DNA of 16,221 bases from Methanocalculus sp. (GTDB lineage Archaea > Halobacteriota > Methanomicrobia > Methanomicrobiales > Methanocorpusculaceae): assembly GCF_030651615.1 (NCBI RefSeq), contig NZ_JAUSCG010000048.1, forward strand, positions 1 through 16,221, read 5' to 3'. The notes beneath the pieces were generated by a model. It was not told the origin of the DNA. It worked only from the letters and a program-made list of their open reading frames with translations, and searched no databases. The translations under genes and the position numbers were made by a program. Below, piece after piece: positions 1-6,778 of the stretch. How positions within the stretch are numbered: the stretch's first letter is position 1; each line of letters starts with the position of its first letter.

Positions 1-500
1 CCTGCATTCTGGATGATGATTTTGAAGCCTTGTACTCTTTATTCCTCGCAGCTGACGGGATCATCTTCTCATCCCCTGTGTATATCAACTCGGTGACGGC
101 ACAGCTGAAGACCTTCTTTGACCGGCTCGCTGACGCAATTCACTGCCAGCGGCTCACCGGCACGTATGGCTGCAGCATCTCGACTGCGGGCGGCTCTCAT
201 GCAGAAGAGGTGGCTGAGTATCAGAACAGCGTGATTAGGGTGCTTGGCGGAGTGACTGTTGGCTCTCTTGGCGTGAATATAATGGGTGACCCGGCTGCGA
301 TTGATGCTGCGATTCCGGCGGCAGAAGCACTTGGAGGCGATCTCGCAGCAGCTATCCTGGAGAGGAGGAGGTATCCCGGTCAGGAGGAGGAACGCCGGAT
401 GATGCGGGAGAGGATGATCGAGCTTGTATCATTTCATCAGGATGACTGGAGATCAGAGTATGAGTTCTGGCGTGATCAGGGGGCATTCTCAGATCGCTGA
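1..500 (+). CDS. NAD(P)H-dependent FMN reductase family protein, 5' end missing
   Basis: The reading frame is open from base 3, so the gene starts before the window; about 165 C-terminal residues are present. The visible part begins CILDDDFEALY, followed by ADGIIFSSPVYINSVTAQLK and FFDRLAD. This is the flavodoxin-fold signature of NADPH-dependent FMN reductases and iron-sulfur flavoproteins, where the SPVY loop binds FMN phosphate and the K-x-F-x-DR segment follows it. The family reduces flavins or quinones, or passes electrons with bound FMN, in the cytoplasm. An internal TTG at base 30 is not a credible start because the conserved fold extends upstream of it. The last 25 bases overlap the 3' end of the opposing Mut7-C gene. 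The substrate cannot be told from sequence. Confidence 0.85.
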   Translation, partial: CILDDDFEALYSLFLAADGIIFSSPVYINSVTAQLKTFFDRLADAIHCQRLTGTYGCSISTAGGSHAEEVAEYQNSVIRVLGGVTVGSLGVNIMGDPAAIDAAIPAAEALGGDLAAAILERRRYPGQEEERRMMRERMIELVSFHQDDWRSEYEFWRDQGAFSDR

Positions 501-970
501 CTGAGATCATCGATCCTCCTGATAATGCTCTCGCTATGGGTGCCATTCCAGTAGAGCCGCCTGCAGGTTGGGCACCAGAGATAGATGAAATCTCCCGGAA
601 CAGATGGTGCATAATCCGTACCCCTGATCTCCTCATCTGTTGCCCCTCTCAGGAGTGTGTTGCAGAGGGAGCAGCGGATCAGGCGGACCTTCAGATCGAT
701 GAGTCCATGCTCCCGGAGCATCTTCACCTGATCGAGGATATCTTTCTCCCTGATATACATCCCATGCTCCCGTGCACGTCCTGCGAGTTCCCGGTCACGG
801 GTGAGGAGGATTCGCCCCTCCTTCTCTGCCCATGCAAGGAGCATCGTATCTTCTCCAGGGTTGCCTGACGGAAGGGTGTCTGCACTCTCACAGTCGTACC
901 CGAGGAACCGGAGGTAGCGGGTGAGGGTACCGAGCATCCGGTCACCGAGGAATTTTCGTTCAGGATTCAT
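476..970 (-). CDS. Mut7-C RNase domain / zinc ribbon protein
   Basis: I place the start at the ATG at 970, giving 164 residues. The frame extends further upstream but only into the preceding gene, and this ATG overlaps that gene's TGA in an ATGA arrangement. The N-terminal part, with KFLGDRMLGTLTRYLRFLGYD and ILLTRDRELA, matches the Mut7-C (DUF82) family, a PIN-like fold predicted to be an RNase; D10 and D59 are the likely acidic metal ligands. The C-terminal half carries a zinc ribbon, C100-x2-C103 and C133-x2-C136, followed by RRLYWNGTH, typical of this family. Catalytic activity is predicted for the family and has not, to my knowledge, been shown for archaeal members. It is probably translated with amrS. 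Its 3' end overlaps the flavin reductase gene by 25 bases. Confidence 0.85.
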   Translation of the reverse strand: MNPERKFLGDRMLGTLTRYLRFLGYDCESADTLPSGNPGEDTMLLAWAEKEGRILLTRDRELAGRAREHGMYIREKDILDQVKMLREHGLIDLKVRLIRCSLCNTLLRGATDEEIRGTDYAPSVPGDFIYLWCPTCRRLYWNGTHSESIIRRIDDLSQRSENAP

Positions 971-2025
971 GGGAGCACGATTGGTATCTTCTGCCTGCAT
1001 CTGATACAGCGATCCTGTGTAAGACCGGTTATCTCTGCCCGGTACCCCCGTCTTCGGATCAGGATTGCACCGCATGAGGGGCATTTCGTATCCTCATAAG
1101 GAGAACCCGGGATGTTGCCGAGGTATGGGTAATGAAGCCCGAGTTCCTGAGCCCGTTCATAGATTGCTTCAAGGGTGCCGATCGGTGTTGCCGGGGGTTC
1201 GCTCATCTGGTAGTCGGGATGGTACCTGGTGAAGTGCATCGGTGTTTCCGGGCCGAGATTGTCGATCACCCACCTGATCATGGAATCGATCTCGCCCGGA
1301 TCATCGTTTTGTCCGGGAATGATCAGAGTGACCGTCTCGATATGCATCCCGAGTTCATGCGCGCGGACCGTTGCATCAAGGACCGGTTGGAGGCGGCCGC
1401 CGCAGACTGATCGATAGAAGTCGTCGCTGAACGCCTTGATGTCCACCCTGAAGGCCGATAGCATCGGCGCAAGTTCATTCAGGGCTTCTTCGGTGATATA
1501 CCCGTTTGTCACATAGATCGTCTTAAGCCAGCGCTTCTGTGCAATCATCCCCATATCAAGGGCGTATTCATGCCAGATCGTAGGTTCGTTATAGGTCCAG
1601 GTGATGCTCTTTGCACTCAGATCCAGTGCCCGCCGAACCCCTTCTTCCGGAGCGAGGCGGCGAAGTGAAAGATCGGTTATGCCTGCCTGTGATATCTCCC
1701 AGTTCTGGCAGTGTTTGCACCGGAAGGTGCAGCCGACACCTCCGAGAGAATACGTGACCGTTCCAGGCATGAAATGGAAGAGTGGCTTCTTCTCGATTGG
1801 ATCGAGAGCTTCGGATACGATCTTCCCATAGGTTAACGGAATGAGCGTCCCTTCCCGGTTCTCCCTGACCCCGCAGATGCCATGGCGCCCCTCTTTGATC
1901 AGGCATCCGTGAGGGCAGAGGCGGCATCGTATCGCTTCATCTTCTCTGCTCCATAATCGTGCAACCTCTCCTCGTTCTTTGGTATTTTGGAATGAACCAT
2001 CGACTCTCTCATCCTCGTGTATCAC
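967..2025 (-). CDS. amrS: AmmeMemoRadiSam system radical SAM enzyme
   Basis: A 352-residue protein starting at GTG, with a strong Shine-Dalgarno GGAGG (minus strand, 2035-2039) nine bases upstream. It has four N-terminal cysteines (C34, C37, C41, C51; RCRLCPHGC), then the radical SAM cluster motif C99-x3-C103-x2-C106 in GCTFRCKHCQNWEIS. The radical SAM barrel follows (SITWTYNEPTIWHEY), and a C-terminal zinc ribbon has C315/C318 and C340/C343. This architecture is that of AmrS/PflA-like proteins of the AmmeMemoRadiSam group, often encoded near AMMECR1 and Memo homologues; those partners are not in this window. The protein should bind a [4Fe-4S] cluster and cleave S-adenosylmethionine; the physiological reaction is not settled. 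It is the first gene of a two-gene unit with the Mut7-C protein. Confidence 0.9.
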   Translation of the reverse strand: MIHEDERVDGSFQNTKERGEVARLWSREDEAIRCRLCPHGCLIKEGRHGICGVRENREGTLIPLTYGKIVSEALDPIEKKPLFHFMPGTVTYSLGGVGCTFRCKHCQNWEISQAGITDLSLRRLAPEEGVRRALDLSAKSITWTYNEPTIWHEYALDMGMIAQKRWLKTIYVTNGYITEEALNELAPMLSAFRVDIKAFSDDFYRSVCGGRLQPVLDATVRAHELGMHIETVTLIIPGQNDDPGEIDSMIRWVIDNLGPETPMHFTRYHPDYQMSEPPATPIGTLEAIYERAQELGLHYPYLGNIPGSPYEDTKCPSCGAILIRRRGYRAEITGLTQDRCIRCRQKIPIVLP

Positions 2026-2090
2026 GTGTATTTTCCTCCATCCGGTAATGCGGCATTATATGTGATCCATGATGAAATGTTTAAGGTAAC
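2026..2090. promoter_or_regulatory. Divergent promoter region amrS / pyrH
   Basis: A 65-base divergent intergenic region. A TATA-like TTATAT lies at 2056-2061. For pyrH this predicts transcription starting near 2084, giving a leader of only a few bases that would include AAGGT at 2083-2087. On the other strand the amrS Shine-Dalgarno GGAGG sits at 2035-2039. Start sites are inferred from typical archaeal TATA spacing only. Confidence 0.45.
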
Positions 2091-2795
2091 ATGAAGAAGG
2101 TAGTAATCTCGGTCGGCGGATCGGTTCTGGTACCCACACTTGAGTCCCATCATCTCAGTGCGTGGGTATCTGCGCTCCGGGACATAGTGAAGGACTATTC
2201 CGTCTTCTGCGTCTGTGGGGGAGGGGGTGAGGCACGACGGTATATCTCGGTATGCCGAAGCCTCGGAATTGATGAAGGTACCGCAGACGAACTCGGCATT
2301 ATGGTGACACGGATCAATGCATTCCTGTTGATCTCAGCACTCGGCGACCTGGCATACCCCTCTGTCGTCACATCCTATTGTGAGGCGAAAGAGGCTGCCC
2401 TGCATGGGAAGATCGTTGTCATGGGTGGGGTTACTCCCGGCCAGACGACCGATGCGGTATCTGCAGTCCTTGCCGAGGAGGTGAGAGCAGATCTCCTTGT
2501 GAATGCAACAGCGGTGGATGCGATATATTCTGCTGATCCAAGAAAAGACTCCTCCGCAGAGAGGTATTCGACCATCACCCCGACGGATCTGATTCGGATC
2601 ATCATGAAGGAGCGGATGGGTGCCGGATCGAATATGATCGTCGATCTTGTGGCAGCGAAGATTGTTGAGCGGAGCAGGATTCCATTTGCTGTAATGGATG
2701 GAAGAAAACCCGAAGATATCGTGCTTGCGCTCCGGAATGGCAACTTCAATGGAACTCTCGTTGCAGAGCGTCCGGAGAAAGTTTTTCCGCTCTGA
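2091..2795 (+). CDS. pyrH: UMP kinase (archaeal PyrH)
   Basis: A 234-residue amino-acid-kinase-family protein that phosphorylates UMP to UDP with ATP in pyrimidine nucleotide synthesis. The N-terminus MKKVVISVGGSVLVP carries the phosphate-binding GGS loop (9-11). VCGGGGEARRYI (41-52) is the second glycine loop that holds UMP. DELGIMVTRINA and VNATAVDAIYSADPRKDS are the substrate- and nucleotide-binding segments of archaeal UMP kinases; the length is normal for them. The ATG at 2091 begins directly at the fold's first strand and has AAGGT just upstream. It is transcribed alone, divergently from amrS and followed by a tRNA gene with its own likely promoter. Confidence 0.94.
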   Translation: MKKVVISVGGSVLVPTLESHHLSAWVSALRDIVKDYSVFCVCGGGGEARRYISVCRSLGIDEGTADELGIMVTRINAFLLISALGDLAYPSVVTSYCEAKEAALHGKIVVMGGVTPGQTTDAVSAVLAEEVRADLLVNATAVDAIYSADPRKDSSAERYSTITPTDLIRIIMKERMGAGSNMIVDLVAAKIVERSRIPFAVMDGRKPEDIVLALRNGNFNGTLVAERPEKVFPL

Positions 2796-2850
2796 GTGGC
2801 GATAAAAACGATACCTATTTTTAGATAGAGCCACAATCTAGTAAGGTCAC

Positions 2851-2925
2851 GGGGTAGTAGGGTAGCCTGGTCCATCCTAGAGCGTTTGGGACGCTTTGAC
2901 CGCAGTTCAAATCTGCGCTACCCCA
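2851..2925 (+). tRNA. tRNA-Pro (anticodon UGG)
   Basis: A 75-base cloverleaf. The acceptor stem is GGGGTAG (2851-2857) with CTACCCC (2918-2924) and discriminator A2925. The D-arm is GGGT/ATCC (2860-2863, 2874-2877) with GCCTGG in the loop, as in archaeal tRNA-Pro. The anticodon stem is GAGCG/CGCTT (2880-2884, 2892-2896) around loop TTTGGGA, giving anticodon TGG. The T-arm CGCAG-TTCAAAT-CTGCG (2901-2917) is perfectly paired. No CCA is encoded and no intron is seen. A T-rich element (TTTTTAGAT) near 2816-2824 is a plausible promoter. The endonuclease III gene starts six bases after the tRNA, so both may be on one transcript. Confidence 0.95.
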
Positions 2926-2931
2926 TTTCAG

Positions 2932-3585
2932 ATGGATTCAAAAACCGCTCTTCTGATATATTCACGCCTTCTTTCGATCTATCCTCATACAGAGACACAT
3001 TTTCTCACGTTCAGTAATCCGTACGAATGCCTTGTGATGACGATCCTCTCTGCCCAGACCACCGATCTGACGGTGAACCGGGTGGCTCCGCTCCTCTTTG
3101 AACGATATCCCTCTCCGGAGGCCCTTGCAGGAGCAGAGCCTGAGGATGTGGAGGAGCTCATCAGGCCGACCGGATTTTACCATACCAAGGCGCGCCACAT
3201 CATCGGTTCTGCCCTGGTGATTGTTGAGCGCTTCTCCGGTCTGGTGCCAAATCGGATGGAGGAACTCCTTTCACTCCCGGGAGTTGGGCGAAAGACTGCA
3301 AACATCGTTCTTCATCACTCGTTTCGGGTTAATGCCGGTGTTGCCGTTGACACACATGTCCGGCGCCTCTCGCAGAGGATCGGCCTCTCGTTATCCCGAG
3401 ATCCGAACCAGATAGAACAGGACCTGATACGGCTCTACCCACAGGCACTCTGGGGTGAGATCACCTATGTCCTGATCAGGCATGGCAGGGAGGTCTGCGA
3501 TGCCAGACGACCTGCATGCGATATCTGCATAATCCGTGATCTCTGTGATTACGGTACAAGCGAAGCGAGAGAGAAGAAGATATAA
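2932..3585 (+). CDS. nth: Endonuclease III
   Basis: 217 residues from the ATG at 2932; upstream in-frame starts lie inside the tRNA and are rejected. Endonuclease III is a bifunctional DNA glycosylase/AP lyase that removes oxidised pyrimidines in base-excision repair. The helix-hairpin-helix LLSLPGVGRKTANIVLHHSF (112-131) contains the catalytic lysine K121; VDTHVRR contains the catalytic aspartate D140. The C-terminal [4Fe-4S] loop is complete: C189-x6-C196-x2-C199-x5-C205. The length is standard. It begins seven bases after the tRNA-Pro 3' end with no visible Shine-Dalgarno in that gap, so it is either read from a tRNA-processed transcript or from its own leaderless start. Its last 37 bases overlap the opposing PiT gene. 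Confidence 0.95.
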   Translation: MDSKTALLIYSRLLSIYPHTETHFLTFSNPYECLVMTILSAQTTDLTVNRVAPLLFERYPSPEALAGAEPEDVEELIRPTGFYHTKARHIIGSALVIVERFSGLVPNRMEELLSLPGVGRKTANIVLHHSFRVNAGVAVDTHVRRLSQRIGLSLSRDPNQIEQDLIRLYPQALWGEITYVLIRHGREVCDARRPACDICIIRDLCDYGTSEAREKKI

Positions 3586-4724
3586 GAGACGATGGCGGCT
3601 GCCGGTATGGTGATGATCCAGGCGATGATGATCTCCCGGACGACACCCCAACGCACAGCTGCTGACCCTTGTGTTGTCCCAACACCCATGATCGCGCCAC
3701 TCATCGCATGGGTTGTTGAGACCGGGATGCCGAGAATCGTCATCGCAGAGAGGACAAGCCCTCCGGATGTCGATGCCGAGAAGCCTTGGTAGGGTGTAAT
3801 TCGTGTGATCCGGTTCGCCAGTTTGTCGATAACTTTCCATCCTCCAAGGAGGGTGCCAAGGGATATTGCTCCGCATGAGGTGATGATCACCCAGAGCGGA
3901 ACTTCAAACTCGGTGAGGAGTCCTCCGGCGACAAGAATTGCCGTGATGATCCCCATTGCATTCTGGGCATCGTTACTTCCATGGCCGATTGCATGAAATG
4001 ATGCCGAGACGATCTGGAGTTTTCTAAAATAATAGTTCATCCTGCGTGGGGTGCTTGCATGACTCAGGTACCGCATGATCAATGCTGCAAAGGCATATGC
4101 AGAGATGAAGCCGAGTGTTGGGGATATGACGATGAAGATGATGACTGCCAGAATGCCTTTGATCTCAATAACCCCAAGGAGCATCATGAGAGGGATGGTG
4201 ATCGCAAACCCGATCATCGCACCGAGGCCGAAGTAGATCGGTTTTTTATCTCCGCAAAAGCATGCGAAGGTCCCAAAGAGTACAGCTCCCACCACAGCAC
4301 CCATCAGCCCGAGTTCTATGAAGAGGGCGATGGTCTCCCATGTCGGCCATACCACCGCATAGAATCCGGCAGCTCCAATCCCCGCACCTATCAGCCCTCC
4401 GATGAGTGAATGGCTGCTTGAGACCGGAACGCCAAAATGAGAACAGAAGAAGACCCAGAAGACCGACCCGACGAGGCCGGTGACGAGGATAAAAGGGGTT
4501 AACACTGAGGGATCAACGATCCCTTTTCCTATAGTCTTTGCAATAGCAGTCGTGAAGAGGAGCGGCCCGACCATATTGAAGAATGCTGCAAGACCTACCG
4601 CCTGAAGTGGTGTGAGCACCTTTGTCGCAATGACCGTCGCTATTGAGTTGGCAGCATCATTGAGCCCATTCACAAAGTTAAAGAGAAGGGCCAGGATGAT
4701 GCCAGCGATTATTAGGAGCTCCAT
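3549..4724 (-). CDS. pit: PiT family inorganic phosphate transporter
   Basis: 391 residues, strongly hydrophobic throughout with about ten to twelve predicted membrane segments. PiT transporters move phosphate into the cell with protons or sodium. The duplicated family signature is present in both halves: NGLNDAANSIAT (19-30) and GHGSNDAQNAMG (248-258), each with the conserved ND pair. A second duplicated element is also seen: GVPVSSSHSLIGG (98-110) and GIPVSTTHAMSGA (332-344). A more polar stretch around residues 216-236 (RYLSHASTPRRMNYYFRK) is the usual central cytoplasmic loop. It starts at ATG 4724, six bases after the DUF47 gene, so the two form one operon. The 3' end overlaps nth by 37 bases. 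Confidence 0.94.
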   Translation of the reverse strand: MELLIIAGIILALLFNFVNGLNDAANSIATVIATKVLTPLQAVGLAAFFNMVGPLLFTTAIAKTIGKGIVDPSVLTPFILVTGLVGSVFWVFFCSHFGVPVSSSHSLIGGLIGAGIGAAGFYAVVWPTWETIALFIELGLMGAVVGAVLFGTFACFCGDKKPIYFGLGAMIGFAITIPLMMLLGVIEIKGILAVIIFIVISPTLGFISAYAFAALIMRYLSHASTPRRMNYYFRKLQIVSASFHAIGHGSNDAQNAMGIITAILVAGGLLTEFEVPLWVIITSCGAISLGTLLGGWKVIDKLANRITRITPYQGFSASTSGGLVLSAMTILGIPVSTTHAMSGAIMGVGTTQGSAAVRWGVVREIIIAWIITIPAAAIVSYIFFSLASLVP

Positions 4725-4730
4725 ACCTGC

Positions 4731-5360
4731 TCACGAATGCCGGATTGCTATATCTGCAAGGACATTTGCTGCATCCTCACATTTGTCGGTTGCCATTTCA
4801 AGGTTCTCATAGATATCCTTGAACTTAAGGATTCGGATAGCATCATCTCCCCGGAAGAGATCTTTTATTGCATGGGCCAGGACATCATCGGCCAGATTCT
4901 CAAGCCGGTTGATCTCGATGCACTTCTGCTCAAGGATCTTTGGGTCCTTTATCTTCCGTATCTGTCGGACGGCGACTGCCACCTCTGCGGCTGAGAGATA
5001 AATCAGTTTGGCAAACTCCTTCATGTATTTGTCAGTCGAATCAAGGCCATAGTTCAGCATCTGATGCGCCGTTCCGTCGATGTAATCAAGGATATCGTCA
5101 AGTGCTGTTGTCAGGCGGGAGATCTCTTCTGGTTCAAGCGGAGTGATGAAACTCCTGTTCAACTCAGCATAGGCATTATGGGCAAGTGCATCCCCCTGAT
5201 GTTCAAGCTTTTTAATCTCCTTTACCTTATTTTCGACATCGGTATAGTCTTCGACAAGATCTACGAGGAGACGACCTGCCTCAGTGGTTGTATCTGCGAG
5301 TTTCTCGAAGATATCAAAAAATATGTAATCGTTAGGGATAATCCAGTCTCGTATACTCAC
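4731..5360 (-). CDS. DUF47 family PhoU-like phosphate transport accessory protein
   Basis: 209 residues, almost all helical, starting at GTG 5360 with a Shine-Dalgarno-like GGTG (minus strand, 5365-5368). It matches the DUF47/TIGR00153 family of PhoU-like proteins in its opening around FEKLADTTTEAGRLL, its KEIKKLEHQGDALAHNAYAE segment, its DILDYIDGTAHQM segment, and KFKDIYENLEMATDKCEDA near the C-terminus. These proteins pack as two three-helix bundles with metal-binding acidic/His positions and are encoded beside PiT transporters, where they are thought to control uptake. The PiT gene follows after six bases. A TATA-like TTTTTAT on the minus strand at about 5391-5397 is correctly placed for a promoter with a very short leader. 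Confidence 0.9.
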   Translation of the reverse strand: MSIRDWIIPNDYIFFDIFEKLADTTTEAGRLLVDLVEDYTDVENKVKEIKKLEHQGDALAHNAYAELNRSFITPLEPEEISRLTTALDDILDYIDGTAHQMLNYGLDSTDKYMKEFAKLIYLSAAEVAVAVRQIRKIKDPKILEQKCIEINRLENLADDVLAHAIKDLFRGDDAIRILKFKDIYENLEMATDKCEDAANVLADIAIRHS

Positions 5361-5384
5361 AAGACACCACTCTTAGAAGGTATT

Positions 5385-5400
5385 TGAAGAATAAAAAGGT
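5385..5400 (-). promoter_or_regulatory. Probable promoter of the DUF47-pit operon
   Basis: On the minus strand this reads ACCTTTTTATTCTTCA, a T/A-rich box preceded by a purine/C-rich BRE-like stretch. Its centre lies about 34 bases upstream of the GTG start, leaving room for a leader of a few bases containing GGTG. The same T-run could also serve as the terminator of the upstream agmatinase transcript. Confidence 0.4.
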
Positions 5401-5407
5401 CTTGATT

Positions 5408-5473
5408 CGATCATGGTATGCCATCTGCTATCGTGTTGTCGTGCAAAGATGGTAGATAGAAATCTCATGATCG
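5408..5473. repeat. Dyad able to form a three-way-junction structure
   Basis: A perfect 8-base inverted repeat, CGATCATG (5408-5415) and CATGATCG (5466-5473), encloses two further hairpins. The first is CCATCT/AGATGG (5421-5426, 5447-5452), flanked by compatible T-A and G-T pairs. The second is AGAT-AGAA-ATCT (5454-5465), which directly abuts the outer stem. Together they fit a compact three-way junction. It lies just after the agmatinase stop (minus strand), and a T5 run follows at 5393-5397. It may be a processed 3' structure or terminator, or a DNA dyad upstream of the DUF47 promoter. Strand and function are not established. Confidence 0.5.
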
Positions 5474-5480
5474 GCTTTTC

Positions 5481-6338
5481 TTACCCTCTCTTCAATGAAT
5501 GCTCACGGCACCCGATGAATTCACGAACCATTCTGGCGGCGACTGCCGCGGTCTGCTCCTGATCATTTGGGAGGACCTCGACATAATCGAATCCGATCGC
5601 CTGAGGTGCGACTGCCCTGATGACGGACCTGAGATCCCAATGAGTGATACCGAAGGGATCAGGTGTACCAAGGCCCGGTGTCAGGCACGAGTCTATCGCA
5701 TCCGCATCGATCGAGAGGTATATGGTATCACTACCGATGAGGGACTTCACCTCGTCGAGGATCACATTGATACCGCGATCATGCACTGCTTCTGATGTGT
5801 AGAGGTGATGATCCCGCGCCCTGGCAAACTCTTCTTTAGACCCGCTCCGCGCACCGATGATGATGATATTTTCGATCCCGAGGTCTGCAACCCGTGCTGT
5901 TACACAGTCATGATTATAGTGTGAACCCCGGTATTCATCCTGAAAGTCAAGGTGAGCATCGCAGACAATATACCATTTCGGCATACATGCACGCACTGCC
6001 CCGATTGTAACCGAATGCTCTCCTCCAAGCATCACCGGCACTTTTCCATCGGAGAGTATCATAGCGACGGTATCTTCAACCTGATCTACCACCATCGCAG
6101 GATCAACCTCCGGAAAGAGGTCTCCAAGGTCGGTAAAGGGAATGTCGGTCAGTTCGATATCGTAATCGGGCATATAGGGTTCAAAGTTATAGGATATTGC
6201 CCGTATCGCATGTGGAGCGGCGCGTGTACCTGATTTGTAAGAGGTCGTGCCGTCATAGGGAACGCCGAATATCACATAGTGTGCATCGTCATATGATGCT
6301 TCGGCATCCGCAAAAAGAGAGTTTGAAAAGGGCTGCAT
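5481..6338 (-). CDS. speB: Agmatinase / arginase-family ureohydrolase
   Basis: 285 residues of the ureohydrolase fold. Agmatinase splits agmatine into putrescine and urea, the archaeal route to polyamines from arginine. All six manganese ligands expected for the family are visible: H108 in GGEHSV, D127/H129/D131 in CDAHLDFQDEY, and D211/D213 in SIDADAID. The substrate-side loop reads SHYNHDCV rather than the common SHACV form. The usual DP after the second metal motif is DS here (DADAIDSCLTPGLGTPDPFG), so this is a divergent member. It begins at ATG 6338, two bases after the aIF5A gene, with which it is surely cotranscribed. Agmatinase is the best call given that neighbour; other ureohydrolase substrates are possible. 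Confidence 0.88.
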   Translation of the reverse strand: MQPFSNSLFADAEASYDDAHYVIFGVPYDGTTSYKSGTRAAPHAIRAISYNFEPYMPDYDIELTDIPFTDLGDLFPEVDPAMVVDQVEDTVAMILSDGKVPVMLGGEHSVTIGAVRACMPKWYIVCDAHLDFQDEYRGSHYNHDCVTARVADLGIENIIIIGARSGSKEEFARARDHHLYTSEAVHDRGINVILDEVKSLIGSDTIYLSIDADAIDSCLTPGLGTPDPFGITHWDLRSVIRAVAPQAIGFDYVEVLPNDQEQTAAVAARMVREFIGCREHSLKRG

Positions 6339-6340
6339 AC

Positions 6341-6721
6341 TCAGATGTCGAGCTTCCGTTTACCGAGAGACTCGATATACGGGACTTCCTTTCCTGGTTC
6401 AACCTCTTTGAGCTGAGCATCGTCGAGGGTCAGTTCAAAGTTTGTAAATTCCTTCATATCCATAAACTGGACCGTATTTGCCGCGATGGTGATCACCTGC
6501 GCGCTCTTTCGCTCAACGATCGGTGCGTACACCTTCTGGGAGACCGGTGAGACGACGGAACGCTTTACGCCATCAAAAATTCCAACAGCATCGATCCGTG
6601 CTTTTGCTGCCCCGTGTTTACCCGGTTTGGATATGGAGATGCTCTGTATTTTACATGGCTCGTCATCGACCACCATGTAACGGCCTTCTTTCAGTTTCCC
6701 AACTTCTATCTGATCTTTCAT
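6341..6721 (-). CDS. eif5A: Translation initiation factor 5A (aIF5A, hypusine-containing)
   Basis: 126 residues, the usual archaeal length. aIF5A binds the ribosome and relieves stalling at difficult peptide bonds. The N-terminal SH3-like domain carries the hypusination loop SKPGKHGAAKARI, with K35 the lysine converted using the aminobutyl group of spermidine. The C-terminal half (QVITIAANTVQFMDMKEF) is the OB-fold. The ATG at 6721 has no clear Shine-Dalgarno. A TATA-like ATAAATTAAT on the minus strand, centred near 6745, would put transcription at about the start codon, so the mRNA is probably leaderless. The agmatinase gene follows after two bases. Confidence 0.95.
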   Translation of the reverse strand: MKDQIEVGKLKEGRYMVVDDEPCKIQSISISKPGKHGAAKARIDAVGIFDGVKRSVVSPVSQKVYAPIVERKSAQVITIAANTVQFMDMKEFTNFELTLDDAQLKEVEPGKEVPYIESLGKRKLDI

Positions 6722-6778
6722 AATGTCCTTCTCGCAGGATTAATTTATTGAATCCGAAGAACATAAAGACACCGTAGT
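6722..6778. promoter_or_regulatory. Compact divergent promoter, eif5A / phosphatase
   Basis: Only 57 bases separate the two divergent start codons. The single A/T-rich element ATTAATTTATTGAA (6739-6752) is about 25-30 bases from both starts, so it may supply the TATA box in both directions with leaderless or near-leaderless transcripts. This is inference from spacing. Confidence 0.45.

Noticed and set aside
4059..4409. 116-residue open frame on the plus strand
   Set aside because: It is antisense to the PiT transporter gene and has no family features; it mirrors the codon pattern of the real gene.
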